A stretch of DNA of 64,000 nt. Source: Pyrocephalus nanus. Lineage: Eukaryota > Chordata > Aves > Passeriformes > Tyrannidae. Location: the NCBI GenBank assembly GCA_038380795.1, contig CM076268.1, positions 15,070,001-15,134,000 on the forward strand, written 5' to 3'. A model generated the notes under the pieces. That model searched no databases and was not told the DNA's origin. It worked only from the letters and a program-made list of their open reading frames with translations. How positions within the stretch are numbered: position 1 is the stretch's first letter; each line of letters opens with the position of its first letter. Shown piece by piece: positions 29,401 to 44,400 of the stretch. Both the position numbers and the translations under genes were made by a program.

Positions 29401-32400
29401 TACTTCAGGCACAGGAGGCAGATAAAGACTAGTGACAAATGCATCTTCACCAGCAACGTTCTCATATATCAGATAGGAAGATAATATTTTAAATTATTGC
29501 AGAATATTATGAAATTCTCAGGCTGGCAGCTTCATTACGTGAGATTAAGAGTACCTTCATGTGAATGAATTTGAAAGAATAATTAAATTTAGGCCTTTTT
29601 TCTAAAAATATTTCAATTACCTGAATAAAACTCAATGACAGTTTTACTGCTAATCAGTTTGGGGAATAATTTAATATGTAACCTGTGGGAAAAGTGTCCT
29701 AATATGATGAAAAGCAAAAGCAGCAGCCATGATACCCTCTATCATTAAAGTAATAGACCACTATTTAGGACTTGTACTGTGTCATAAAAACTGTAGGCTA
29801 GCTGCTTATTAAAACATGTTTGAAAAATAGATATTTTCACAGGCAATCAGTATTTTGGCTGATAGAATTAAAATACCCTAGAAAAGTGGTAAGTCAGAAC
29901 TGTAAAAACATTTTGATGGAATCCTTGAAGTACTTTAAAAGAATATCCTCTCTTTGGTGTTGAGACCAGATTAAGAAAATGCCTTGCACTAAATTTCAAC
30001 CTCTCACTTCCATCTCTGGAGGCTGCATGTATCCTGCAGCTGTGTATGGGTCCATCCAGGCACACCACTGAAATCTTCAGTAGTAAGAACAAAAATTGAC
30101 ATTTTGACAAAATTTGACATCTCCCTACAAGGGAGAATCATAGGGTTTTGCTTTCACTTTTTAGGATCAAAATAATTTTGATGTGGCCTTTCAAACAGCT
30201 GCAGCTAAACAGCTGAGATGTTGCACTGCAGCAGCAGTTTGCAGTGAGTATCTCAAGATGGGGTTTTTTTAAAGTACTTTTCCTGTCAACATCAATATTA
30301 GGTGTATTTTCTCTCAGTCCAGGTAGTAATTTGTAAACCTGTGCATCAACTGTTATTATCAGAGCATTTATTACTTATGCCTAGAATCTGGTGCACTCCT
30401 TCTACCAGGTAGATTACCCTAAATACTGATGAAGCAAACCCTTTCTTCAAAGCAAAACATGTTAGAAATATTAAAACAATAATTACTTTTATTTTTACAT
30501 ATTTCTATCTGTTCAACATGGAGAAAGTATTAGGAAGCCTTTGTTACTTCATTAACGTGCTGGAATTCCATGATAATTGGTCTCAGCCCTTCCCCTTTTT
30601 TCTCCCTGCAGGATAAAAAAGCTCCTATATTTAATTCTTTATGGTATTGTGATTGAATGGCTCCTGGCCACCACAAAATATAGTTTACACTTTTGGAGAT
30701 ACACTATAAAGAATATAGATTGTTCCTGAAGTTCTTATGTAGGAAACTGCTATGTCTTACATTCTTTTTAGATCTTTCCAAATTACTTGCAGGTCAGCAA
30801 ATAAAACAGGTTAGTATTCTAACCCTAATACACCAACCAGCCCAGAAAATATTCATTAGATAATTAATTTCTCAATTTGTAGTGTCCCCACTCAGTAGGG
30901 AGAGTGGGAAATTCTGTCAGAGTAGTATGCATTTGACAAATCATTTGAAATTTTAAAATTAATGTAGTAGGTTTTTGGTTTGTTTTCTTTTGTGTGTTGT
31001 TTGGGAGTTTTGCGAGGACTGTTTTGGGTTTTTTTTGCTGCTCCCAGTGGCATGTAATCAAATAATCAGGAATTGTCATAAGCAGGTTAACACTTCTGAA
31101 TCATCTGGGAAATATTTTACTTTAAAAGCTTTTTATGCAATTTTGGCTATTGGTCTGATTGTCATAGTGTTATTTTTGTCTAAGAATCTCTGATAGATAG
31201 TGTACAGGAGTTATGCTAATTAAATGAAGCTTCCTCTGGATGTAACATTGCAGCGTACAGACTACTTAAGGGCAGATGAAAGGCAAAGAGCAGGCGTAGC
31301 ACCATTTCCCCAGAAGACTGCAGTTGTACACATCCTGCAGCCAAGCAGTTTGTCAGTAGAAATTAATAACAATAAACACATCTGAGCATTCCTAAACTTT
31401 TCACCAACTGACAGAGAAGCTCAGTGATAGACAACTGATACATGAAGCACTTAAATAAGCCCTGACCCAGGTGTACTCTCTTCAGATAGCTTTATATCAC
31501 TGTGCTACCACAGATCTGCCAGCTGTCTGAAGATTTCTCCAACCAGAGAAAGATTTGACTGGTCTAGAGCTGTTGATACCTTTTTTTTTTTTTCTCTCCC
31601 CACTTTATATTCTCAGCTTGCTAGACTGGCATGTATTGAGTCTAGGACTGTGGGAGTATGAAGATGAATGCAAAGATCTTTATGTAGACCCTTCAAAGCA
31701 GCACAGTAGCTGATAGTCTCTATCTGACAAGCTCACTGAGTGAGAAGATCATACAACAAAGCAAACCTGTTGTGGTATGGTGTAGAGCTATCTAGTTTTC
31801 TGATGTAGTTTCTGAATATGATTTGGTAGAGTCACTTTACTATTAGTAGTATTTTTTTTCTCCATTTTATGAAACAAATTAATGGCTCATATGTAGGTCA
31901 CAGGTTCTTTGATATCCATCTATAGAAAACACGTCACTATTGGCTGCTGGGCAGCAAATGGATATGAGCCTGTGACAGTATTTTTGAATATTTGCATTTC
32001 CCTGTCAATATATTGTTACTAAAAGTAGGTCCATTCTAACTCATCATGGTTCTAGCATGTGAACAAATTAGATGATAGATAAGTTACAGGGAAAGTATCT
32101 TATAGCACATCGTGTTTCTTGGGTACCTTCAGATGGTATTAAATGGTAAGTTATGCCTTGTTTTTATATTCAGTCAGAAGAAACAAAGTCATGTGCATTG
32201 AATTGCCAATGTGTATGAGAAATTTATTTCACTTGAAAATATTTACAGGCATCTAGCATAAAACGAGTACCAACTTTCATCTTCCTTTTCACTTGCTGTT
32301 ACCTGGACACAAGTTTACTTTAAAGGCCATCAGCCTTCCAAAGCTATTTCTTTCATGGGTAAATAACTAAATTTGTCAGAGAGATCAGACTAGCAATTTG

Positions 32401-35400
32401 AATTCAGACAAGTGCCTTGATTTACAGATTCTCCCTTCATTTTCCATGTTTTAACCTTATATCCCCTGTGAAAGGCTGTATTCCAAGCAGCAGTGTACTC
32501 TGGAGACCAACACTCATTTTTTAAATTGTGGTAAGGGTTTGATGCATGTTATGCAGACCTTCTGCCTGAACTATAGAAGCACATTAGCTATTTATCTTTT
32601 TGAAGAAGACTCTGAGAAAACCTAAATTTTATCTCCATTTAAGTAATTAATTTTCATTTTCATGCAAGTCTTCTCAAGTCTTAGAGAAACTTAAGTTAGA
32701 CTTTGAAATGTTTCTTTTGGAAAGCCAATCAAAATATGTGTTAAAGTCTTCTCTTTAGTCATTACTCTGTTTCCTAGCATGCAAATGACTGCTGGGGCAT
32801 GCAGTAAATGTCGCTTCAGGACATGGTTGAGGAACTTTGCATAATGAGACCTACTTCTGATTGTCTAATTAGTTATGCATAGCTGTAGCAATGCAAAACT
32901 ATGCCTCAAATAGAAATCTATTGTCATAGGTTACTTGATTACATGAGTATGGCTTCTGCTTGTATTATGGTTCCTCTCTTTGTAATGACAAATGCCATGG
33001 GCTTCTATTGAATATTGTAACAATTTTTTCATGAAAGTGCATCAGCTGTACATTTTAATTAATTTTTCCGTATGTCAGTCATCACATTTAAAAAAGGAAT
33101 CCTACCATGCATGAAATTTCTCAGTACAAAAAAGAACCATGTGTATTCTCTTTCTTCCTTTCAATAGTTTTACTAAGAAGGTCACTCGAATTTCAAAGGA
33201 GAACTTGAGAAAAGCCTGTTAGTCATCCTTTTCTCATTGGGTAGTAATCTTCATATTCAATTTGCCTTTACACCATCTCATGAATGTCTGACTTCATTTT
33301 ATCATCATAGAGTATCATAGAATTTTTAAGGTTTGAAAAAGCCTCTAAGATCATTGAGTTTGAGCACTAACCTTGTACCACAGTGTTCATCACTAAACCA
33401 AATCCCCAAATGCCCCATGCACATGCCATTTGAGCATTTCCTGGAATGGTGGTTCCACCACTTTCCTGGGCAGCCAGTTCCAATGCCTGACTGCCCTTTG
33501 TGAAGAAATTTTGCCTAATATCTAATCTAAACCTCCCCTCTGGTGCAACTTGAGGCCATTTCCTCTCATCCTGAGGGTCAAAAATTTCCACAAAAAGTAG
33601 CAATTATCACACCATGGAGGAATGGGATGTGATTGCTGATGTAGAGGGCGTGGGAGCTCTTGTTCACTCATACTCCATCCTTAGGTAAGCTGCATAGTAG
33701 AAGCAAGATTGTTTAATTTGTGGCTTAATATCTATTATCTTCTGTGACTAGGATAAAGAAGAAAAGATTACAGCAAAGAGCTGTCCTCTCTTAATTCTGT
33801 TGTTATCTTGTCAGGCTCCTAAACCAGAAAGTCCTGCCATGTTCTCATCTTACAGGAGAGTTCTTGCCTTTTACCAAGACTTGTTGCCATTGCCAAGAGA
33901 GATCAAAAATGCCTTTCTACTAAGAGTAAGAATCTCTAGGCATGCTAATGTAACAGTGCCAAGACTTAAAATATGGAGCTGACCTACTAGAACACTTCAT
34001 GAAGAGTTTTAAAATTCTATACCCAAGAAAAGCCCAACCTTTCTTGCTGGTCTGCCAAGTCTGTGAAGTCAAAGTCTTCAAGGATTGTAAGTGGAGAAAA
34101 TATTAAAGCATCAAGTTGGCTGCTCTTTTTAAGTATTAAAACACTTTTTTTTTTCTAAATTCAGTTCCCCAAATTCTCCAGAGATATAAGATCAATTTAT
34201 CATTTGTCATATCCAGATGGTAAGTAAATGAAGAGTTTCACCACTGGGCTTGCTACCCAAAATATTCCAAGAGGAATATAAATGAATGCATCATTTACAG
34301 TGGCCAGATGGTAATTCAGAAGACAGTTTCATGATCTATTCATTATACAGCTTCTTCTATATTGCATAAAGCCATTCTGGCTCCTTTTTTATAACCAGAT
34401 AAAGAAAGGGCAATAGAAGATTAAAAGTTGAATGTGAGGAGTTAGCCATCATTTTAGATAATTTGAACCAGTGTTCAAGTATTGTATTTCTAACAGAAGC
34501 AACATTGATGTATCACTAAATATTTGTCTGGGAAACTAGGAAACTTCATCTAATGACAGGAGATCTGTTACGTAGTAGATAAGTTCACATTAGAACACAT
34601 TTCAGCAATTTAAATAAATGGAAAATGTACCCTTTCTATATCTTCATATTGATTACTTGTAACATTTATAATATGCTCAAATATTGCATTTACCTAATAT
34701 CACCATGGTTCCCAGCTGTATCAAATTTGTATTGTTAACAATTATTATAGATATTTTTTAGAAAATATATCAAAATATCAACACAACAAAATATCAACAT
34801 AAATTCACTTGGGAAGTCTCTAGGTTTTAATGCTACAAGTGAATATTTGTATTGTTTCAGAGAAAATATTTTATGTATAATTGTTTTTGCAAGCTTTAGG
34901 AATTTATCTTTCTTAACTATCTGTAAAGATGATGTGAGGTTGTGACATGTGAAATATAAGATTTAATTAAAACATTGTTATAAACTGCCTAATTTCACTT
35001 AAGTATTTCAACCTGAATGTGAAAAGATTCTAAGAATTAACTAAGAGTTTGCTGTTACTGGGCTATTCACCTGAGGCTTCTTAAGAGAACAACTGCTTCT
35101 TTTGACATCAAAATATTGAGCAACTCTGTCAGAGAATAGCTAGTAATGCTTTTTCTGTATTTTTAGCAATGAAAGCATGTTAGAATTCATTGTAAAAATT
35201 AAATAGGGGATTTCAAAGTACTTGGAGCTCAAAGCCATCATGTAGGAACAGTGAGATTTTTAAAGTTACTATTTAACAATAAATTTCATTGAACATCTGA
35301 GCACTATGCAAAAATTCTGAAGCAATTTCACTTAAAGACTATTTACCATGGTTTACTTGTTTTCTGGGGGCCCAGATAATGATCCTGAAGTAAGGTATTT

Positions 35401-38400
35401 GAGAAAGTAACCTTTCCTTATATATATTTTTTGAAGAGAAAATTGCATATGCAGCTGTCTAATCACTTCCTACCTTGATTGTTGTCTACTTTCATGTGTA
35501 TCGTGTATCTATACACTTGGAGATTAGATTCAATCCTTTCTTCTAGCCATGTTAATAAAAGTGCATGTAAAATATACAAAGGTCTACAGTGGAAAATTAT
35601 AACAATTTTAGGTAAGTTTAAAAGAGCAAAAATTTAGAAAAAAAATTATTTTTGTCTTTCAAAATGTCAGGCTTTACTCAGAGTGCCAAAGGTCACAAGT
35701 ACAATTTTTAAGATTTTATTTTAAGTACAGATTTGAAATAAATTTATTAACTTTTAATTCTGTCCTTCAGCTTTTGTAATGTACCTTTTCCCCCTTTCTG
35801 ACTCTACTGCGTTTCTTCCCACATAGTTTCTAATTGTCTAAACCCCAAGGCATATTCAAAGATGAGCTATTTCTGTAAAGCAAAGTAAACATTTCAGATA
35901 ATTGCTACCTTTTTTCCTCTCCCAGCTACTTTCAAAAGCTGTGCTTTCTTTAAAACTGTAGTAAATTTATTTCTATCCAATGGCAGATTTAAGATATAAT
36001 GTGTTACCTTCTTAAAATATAGTAGTTAGCATTGTTTTTTGTGTATGCTATCTATAGAGTTGTAGCCTTGATGAAGTCAGTTGAAAAACTTAACTTTATT
36101 GATTTCATTAGGGGCTGTGATACATCCATTAGATTATGGAAAACTTGGCAGATTAAAAAAACATAGAAAATACTTAACAGAACTGTTCTAGATGATTTAA
36201 AAGTGAAATTATTTCCTTCTTCTCTTATTATATATAGAATATTTAGTTCAGGCTTTTAAATTTTGATGTGGTGCAGTCCTGCATGATATTTGTATTGGCC
36301 AAGCCCAAGGTCCTGCATGGGGGTTGCAGCAACCCCAAGCACGATTACAGGCTGAGTGGAAAATGGATTGATTGCAATCCTGCAGAGAAGGACTTGGGGA
36401 TGTTGGTTGATGCAGAGCACAAGATGACCTGGCAATGTGTGCTTGCAGTCCAGAAAGCCAACTGTGTCCTGGGCTTCATCAAAAGGAGGGTGGGCAGCAG
36501 ATTGAGGGAGGTGATTCTTCCCATCTGCTCTTGTGAGATCCCTCCTGGAGTGCTGCTTTGAGTTCTGGGGCTCCCAACATAAGGATATGCACCTGTCAGA
36601 GTGAGTTCAGAGCAGGGCTGTGAAGATACTCAGAGGACTGGAGTACTTCTCCTGTGGAGACAGGTTAGGAGAGTAGGGTTTGTTCAGCCTTGAGAAGAAA
36701 AGACTCCAGGGAGACTTTAGAGCACCTTCCAGTATCTAAAGACAACCTAAAAGAAGGCTGGAGAGGCACTGTTTACAAGGGCATGTAGTGACAGGACAGG
36801 GGGAAATGGCTTTAAACTGAAAAAAGGCTAGGTCTAGGTTGCGTATTAGGAAAAAATTCTTCACTGTAATGGTGGTGAGACACTGGAACAGCTTGCCTAG
36901 AAAATCTGTGGTTGCCCCATCCCTGGAAGTGTTCAAGACCAAGTTGGATGGGACTCTAAACAGCCTGGTCTAGTGGAAGGTGTCCCTGACCATGGCAGGG
37001 GGTTGGGAATTAGATAGTATTTAAGGTCCCTTTCAACCCAAACCATTCTGTGATTGCAAGAGTAGGCAGAAAGGATATGTATAGTTAACTTGTCTAACAT
37101 TTATTATAAAGGATGAAATTAATCATTAAATTAATGAAACATTGATTTATTGATATTAATAACTACATTTCATATCTGGTGGGGCAACAGTTGAAAGAAG
37201 TTCTTGAGTAGCGAAGTACTGATAGAAATGTTAGCATTTGCCTCATCTCATTTTGCATTTGGTGGTAAAATTATATATAACTTCTGAAGTCAGTGGCTAT
37301 TCTCAAAAACTTTTCCCAAACTACCACAGGAGTAGCAGTTTCTGCTGTTGAAATGCCACAGGAGCTGCAGTCACAGCTGAAGGGAAGCATTCTCCGTGGG
37401 CTGGTTGTGTGGCCAACTTCCAAGTTCTTGGTTAGGCAACAAACCAAACATTTTATAATATCTGGGGAGAGGAAAATGGGCATTGATAAATGGTAGATAT
37501 TCTTTTGTAATGGTTTGTGATTTGTATAAAAAATGGGTTTTGCTCTGTTATTAGAGGCACAGACAGTATGTAAGTGATTGGTTTTGAGCTCTTACCAGCA
37601 CCAATTTGTATTGACTACTGAGACTGAAACAGGCTATAACCCATTTTTATATTTTCATAGAAAATCTCTGAAAATAAGTTAATTTCAGAAAACCAATGAC
37701 TTGATATCTGTATAATTAAGTATATACAATAATGGACCTTTTATTTTTATAGTGAACTTATCCTATCCAGTATTGATCTTGATGCAACTGGAAATTGGGA
37801 GTGTCTAGTCAACAATTCCTATGGAAATAGCACTAAACAAGTAGAAATTGTGGTACTTGAAACAGCTGCACCCTACTGCCCTGCAGAAAGAGTTATTAAC
37901 AACAAGGGAGATTTCAGGTATGACTTTCTGGTTTGGAGTTTCATATATTAATGTAAATACAGACCATATTCATGTTTACGTGATACTTCAGTGTCAGTTA
38001 TGAAGATATCACCTATTTTAGTTGTCATTTTTATGTAATATTGCAGAAAGGAGGAGCACTGTATGATTTTTATGGGAAATGAGAGCTGGTGCTTCAAGAG
38101 CAGCAGGGGTTTGTGAAAGTCAGAGAATCTTCTGCTTCCTCAGTATGCAATTATGGAATTTATTTTAAAAATGAGGTAAATGAGAGAGGGTTCAGAATTG
38201 TTCTTGATCTTTGTAGAATATGACACTGCACTGCACTAAAGTATTAGAAGATTAAATGTTCGGTACTTTTTTGCTCTGTTCCAGTTCTGATGGTTTTGTT
38301 CAGCTGAGATTAGAGGTAATAAATGACATGAAACTTAGTAAAGTATTTCACTGAAGGCAATCAAAATAGCAAGTAAAAATACTTGGTAAAGCAGATAGAT

Positions 38401-41400
38401 TGTTTGAGGTGAGCCTAAGGACACACACAGTTCCACCAATATATTACATGCTTCCAAAGTGCATCCATCCTGCTATCTGAATCTTACAGTCTACAAAATT
38501 TTGTGAAGTAAATTTAGTGTTTGCCTTATCTTTACTTTTATCTGCATATGCTGGTGGAGCCTTTTAAAATTTTAATCCTTCTAATCTGAAGAAAAAGTTA
38601 AGGTTTCTGTGGAATTTGGTATTGTTTTCAGTTAGCTCTAAATACTTCAATGATATGCAGAAAGCTCTTAAACAAAATATAATTACCTGCTTGACAATAA
38701 GACTGATGTAGATGGCATTCCCATTGAGAAATCAAGACCGTAATTTGTTACCAAGTGAATTATAATAATAATTCAGCTTGAATAGTTAATGAAAGGAAAG
38801 CAGATGAGAAAGGAAACTTCTCTTAAACACCAGAATGTTCTGCAAATACCTCTGACCTGAAAGCCTCTCTTTCATTTTTAGGTTACCTTTAAAACTTTCC
38901 CAAAGACTTTTTACTAAGGTTTCTTGTGTTTGAATAAAAATAAAGGATTACATTAAAAAGAGTTTAAAAAAACCTACTCACAAAATCTGTTTTCTCTTTA
39001 TTATGAAACTATTTTATTATGTGTTAACCTCAGTTCCATTGAGTTTGCCTCTTGTGCTGAGGCAAAATTGCTGAGCAATTCATATATATGGATTAAAATG
39101 CATTAGAAATCTTTGACAATCTTAGCTATAGATTTTTTGTCATCACAGAAACTGCCATTGTGTTTTCTCATAGTGGATGTGCTTAAATATATTTTAATTA
39201 GATCTTTTAAAATGTAAGTACTCCCTATCAGATAACACATACTGAGTCTTTCCGGTGACAACTTACGAAGTTCATGCTCTTGCCATAAAATGACATCCTT
39301 TTCTCCAAAATTAAATTTATATGAATTCTACAGGCTGCACAAACTAACGCCAGGAGCATTTTTGTCATTTTATATAAATCAAAAGAACAGGACTGGGCAT
39401 TTCTCTACCTATTGATCATCTTTCTAGAAATCCATATAAATTTATTTTTAAAATGTGCATCAAAAGAAGGCAGAGTCCATAGGTCCTCTTGGCATTTGAG
39501 GGAATGAATTTAAAATTGTAGAGAGTTTGTCAGGCTTAAATGCAGCATTAGCACTTGAAATTGTTCTAAAGGTTTATCCTCAGAGATGAAGCTATCACAC
39601 CAGCAATTTTTCTTACAAAGGTCTTTGAAGTTTTGGTAGCACAAGTATATAAGTAGAAAGAGCTGAATCACAAAAGCAAAGCTAAAAAGAACAATTCTTT
39701 TATTGGTCAAAAAAGAGGGAAAAGCATCAAATGTTAGGGAAGTGTGGCTATTTCAGTTGTCCAACCGAGGTGGTATTTATAATTGCGTAACTGCAGTAAG
39801 AATTAGGCACAGTGAGTTGGAATGAGCTGGCTTTTTATACTGAGAGGTTTTCTTTGTGATGGTGATATTTTACTCCCTGTGGTTTGTTTATTTTCTAGCA
39901 CACTGTAACCTTACTCTGAAATGCAAATGGTACTGTTGTATGCTATCATTCCTATTCATAAAGATATATATGTGATAATGCTAGTTTCAGGATTATCTCT
40001 TGAGTTTTACTTTGGAGGTAAGTTGCCACTCAGTGTGGCCCAATTGCATTAATGAAAATGTTTTACTAAAAATAATGGTTCAGCCCAGAGGCAAAAAGCC
40101 TCTATATTACTATACTCTCTACTATTCTACATATTTTTAGGTTTTGGGAAAGCTCCTTTCATATTTCATTTGGCATTAACTGTTTTTACAACAAAAGCTG
40201 AATTATTTCAGTGACAGTTGTGACAAATAAACGTTGTTTTTTTCCTTATCTTTTCTTTGAAATGAGGAAAACTTATATAGCCCAAAACCTGTCAGTATAT
40301 TAGGTAACAATATACAAATGAACCTGCATTGTATAATTGAGAAGAGCTAATACATATGTCTGAGCAAAGGCTGCTTGTCAGGTTGTGGCTTCATTGACAG
40401 GCAGAATATTTTTGAGATTGATTGGGTTCAGTCATTACATCAATGCAATTAAAGAACCATATCCTTTCCAGACCTGCTGACTCGCTGATGATACACTTAT
40501 GGTTTTCTTTGATTTCTCCCAATTATCCGATCCTGTTATGTCAGTACTATGACAGTAAATGACAATAGATTTGGTACCTATAGAAACAGATCCAGTTGTT
40601 TTATTCTAGAGAATGGAGCAGATATATATAGAGAGTGTATAGAGATATAGATCCATCAGCTAAATAGGAGAACTCTGGCTGCTCTTGATTTACTTTGTTT
40701 TCAAAACTGTTTTGGAATCTCAGTATGTAGATCACCATACCTAAATAGCTAATTTTTGAGGGCTAGTTCCTTCCTCCTCTGTAACCATGATCTACACTGA
40801 AATTCTTCTTGTTGTTTTCTGAGACATTCAGGGATTTTTAATCTTTTGAGGCTTTGAAGCAGAGAGGGCTTTGTAGTGGTGGGTCAAAATGCAAAGACAA
40901 GATTGTCAGGTACATTTTGAGCAATCACCTTTGACAGCATGTAGTAATAGGGTTTGAAGAGGGTTTTTTTGCTTCATGGTTTTTTGCTCTGCTTTTTGCA
41001 GTCCGCAGAGATTAATGTAGTGAAAACGCCATCCATATCTCCTTCCTTAACACCAAACACCTTCCTAGAATTAATGCAGGATTAATGTGTGACCAGCCAG
41101 ACTTGAACCTGTATAATTTTGACATTTTTCCGAAGAAACAAATTAATTAATTATTAAACATAATGAGAGAAAATTGAAACAGCCTTTTTTCTCATGTATT
41201 CTGTATATTGTTGCTGTATTGTAAGTTGCCTTTTGCATTGTGATTTTCATTATCATGCTCTTTATAGGTGGCCCAAAACTTTGGCCGGGATAACAGCTTA
41301 CCATCCCTGTCTCCAGTATTCTTTTAACTCCATCTCATTTCACACTGGTGCCGAAGTGCCTAAGGCATGGCGTAAATGTAATCGGACTGGACGCTGGGAT

Positions 41401-44400
41401 GAAGAAAACTATTCTGAATGTCCTTATTCACAAGAAATTACTCAAGTTCTTCATGCTTTTAGTCAGGTAATGTTATGAAATCTCGAGCTTCTCAAGTACT
41501 GATTTTGTTCAATAGCTTGCAAGAAATGTCTGTTCAGCCACAAATTTGGGATAGACGAACTTTTGACAAAATGCTTTACATGAAAGACAACAATGTGTTT
41601 GTTTGGTAATTGGAAGTTGTAGTATGAACAAGTACACAGCATTTATTGCCTATATTTTAATTTTTTTTCCTTTGGGTGTTTGAAGTCTAGATGATCATTA
41701 GTAATGTTGCCAGAGTGACCAGTGCTCCACTTCCATTCCTTCTTTGTCATCGTTTCATTGTTTTCTTATGGATAAGTAAAAGGGAGAATGAGATGAAAAA
41801 GAAGATGGATGGAAATTAATGAAAAAAAAAAAAAGAGCATAAGAAGAAACAGCGTGAGGGATGGCCCAGATGTGTAACTGTCACACTAAATTTTACAACT
41901 TTCAGTTTCCTTGATCATTTCTTCCCCAGTGGTATCAGTAGTGTCAGATAAGACCACAGAAAGTTTATTTTCAGATGGGTTCATATTTAAATTAGAATTA
42001 GTGCTATATTAAGAGAGACAGTGCTATTATGGGGTAATAAAATAATTAGGAAGGTGTCTAGAATGAAGTCTATGCTCCTCTTAAGCAATGAGGTTAGGCC
42101 AAGTTTCTCAGGGATTTAGCCACTCAGGTCTTTACAACCTCTGAGGATGGAGGCTGCACAACTTCTGTGGGTAACCTGTTCAAATGCCTGACTGTCCTCA
42201 TGACAGGAAGGATTTTCTTCATAACCAGACCAAACTTTTGTTTCAACTCACTACCTTTGTCACTTGTTCTCCCACCATGCACCACTGTATAGGAACCCTT
42301 GCTATTGTTTTCATGATGATCTAAAGATATATACAAGGCAAGATTAGTAGCTTGGTATATTTTATGAGGCCAGATCATTAAAGTCTAGAAAACGTAGACA
42401 AAAATGTTCAAAATTTGCTGGCCTATTGTGGTGGTTTCTTCAGATAACAGCAATGAAATCTAAGACCTAAGGCTGAAGATATATTTATATGACCCTGAAA
42501 TTTATATCCATGGTATACTGAAGCACATAAATCCGTGTGAAATTATAGCAAGCATTATACAGATGGATATGATCTCCAGTTTTTAAAGAGAATGAAGCTA
42601 GCTGATTTATTACACCTAACAATTCTGATGTATTTTCAGATGCACATCAATTTGACAACCGTGCTTGAATTTTCCCGCCAGCTGACAGCCTACACAAGAG
42701 GTGCTTCCCTCTTTGCGGATAAAATGGATGTGATATATTTGGCTTATATAATGGAAAAGTTAATTGTCTTCGTGGATGAAGTTGAAGATGTAAGATATTT
42801 TCTCTGTGCTGAAAAAAGTATCACTTAGGAGTGAAGTCTTCACATGTGGCCCTGTCTTAATGCATGCATGCACATGCTGAAGAGTAGCTTCTAAAACGGA
42901 TTGCTGATTGCAGATGTTCTGCATATACTGTGATATGTCTCTTTATGCCAAAAAGACACCTAAACCTTCTCCTCTGACTGACAAGGGCATTGATGCTTAG
43001 GAAAAAGTGTTTTTTTAATAAGCCACTTCTTTCATTCTCTTTTAAATTTTAATTTCTAGCATGTCTAACATGTTAGAATGGACTCAAGGTGCCTCTCTGT
43101 CTGGTCACTGGAGTTACACATGCTTCTCTTGTTTTCTCCATTTCATCAGGAAGTTTTCACTGAGTTTTGAAAGGAGGTATCACTTCATTTGAAGAGAAGA
43201 TAATATTGCCTTTATGTGTAACTTCATACAGAAACTTTTAGCATTATGTATGCCATTTTTACACGGCAAACCCTATGGGAAAAATAGGTTTTTACAGAGA
43301 ATAGAAATGTTCATCCTTGTTTTGTTACTGTTAATTTTCAGAGTAACTTCTAGCATAAAGATTTCATAAACTGTAATTTTTGTACATATGATAGCTATAG
43401 TTAAAACACTTGTTTTCTTTTGGTTTGGCAATGTTCATTCCATTCTGGCTCTGGGAATTGTAACAGTTAACATTTTACTGCCAATTCAAGCCTCCAACTT
43501 CAATTTCACTATTATACACTAAATCTAAAGTGTATTATTAAGTGCTCTTCAAGAAACATGTTTCAAAGCTGCAACTTTATTTCACCTCAAAATCCTGATA
43601 AGATCTTACTGCTTTCTGACAAAACAAAAATTTAAAGTACAAAATAAGCATTTGGATTTGCCATAAAGCCTCTTTATATTTCTAGCAGTTGCTGCATTAT
43701 CTTTAAAATTGAGCACCATCTCTACACTTTTGATTTCTTCCACCTTTCAAATAGGTTTCAGTTTCTGATCTTTGGTATCAAAACATCTCCATCATTTATC
43801 TCTACATATCTTATTTAGTAATCCCTTATTATTTTCCTAATTTAAAGCGTTTCTCCTAATTTCTTTATGTTTCCTTCTTCTCTTTCTAAATTTACACTTT
43901 TCTCCCTTTCAAGTTCACTGACTAGGGTCTTCATTAATAGAACTCTTTACTAACACCCATGTCTGAACTCCCACTCAAAAGGGACAAGATTACATGTGAA
44001 GTTGGAGTATCAGTAGTTTCATGCATAAGGCTGCACTTGTAAATCATAAATTATAAATTATTGTAAATTATAAATCAGATTGAACTTCATTTAATACAAG
44101 ACAGCTGAAAATACAGGTATATAAAACCATTAAAAATCAATTAAAATTCAATTTATCAAGATAATAAAAATAAAATTTTTAGGTAAACTAGTATAGTTTC
44201 TGTACATCCGCTTTGGGGAGTGCCTCCCATTCAGCATGGGATTGTTCATTTTTATACAAGCTGACCGTACTTTGTCCCATCTGGTGGTTCACCTCTGTCA
44301 TGGTTTTGCCCACCAGCCAGCCCCTGGGGCTGAGGATGGTTTTGTCCAGGTGGATTTCCGGAGAAAAAGCCAATCAAAAGTTTCAGTAATGCCTCTGCCA

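Larger units (their letters stand above)
24777..37752 (+). other. 13.0-kb intron within the Ig-domain coding region
   Basis: It is GT-AG bounded and joins the two halves of the Ig domain. It holds CR1 fragments at about 27765-27840, 33306-33595 and 36265-37057, and a tandem duplication at 28961-29035. No other gene was recognised on either strand. Confidence 0.85.
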
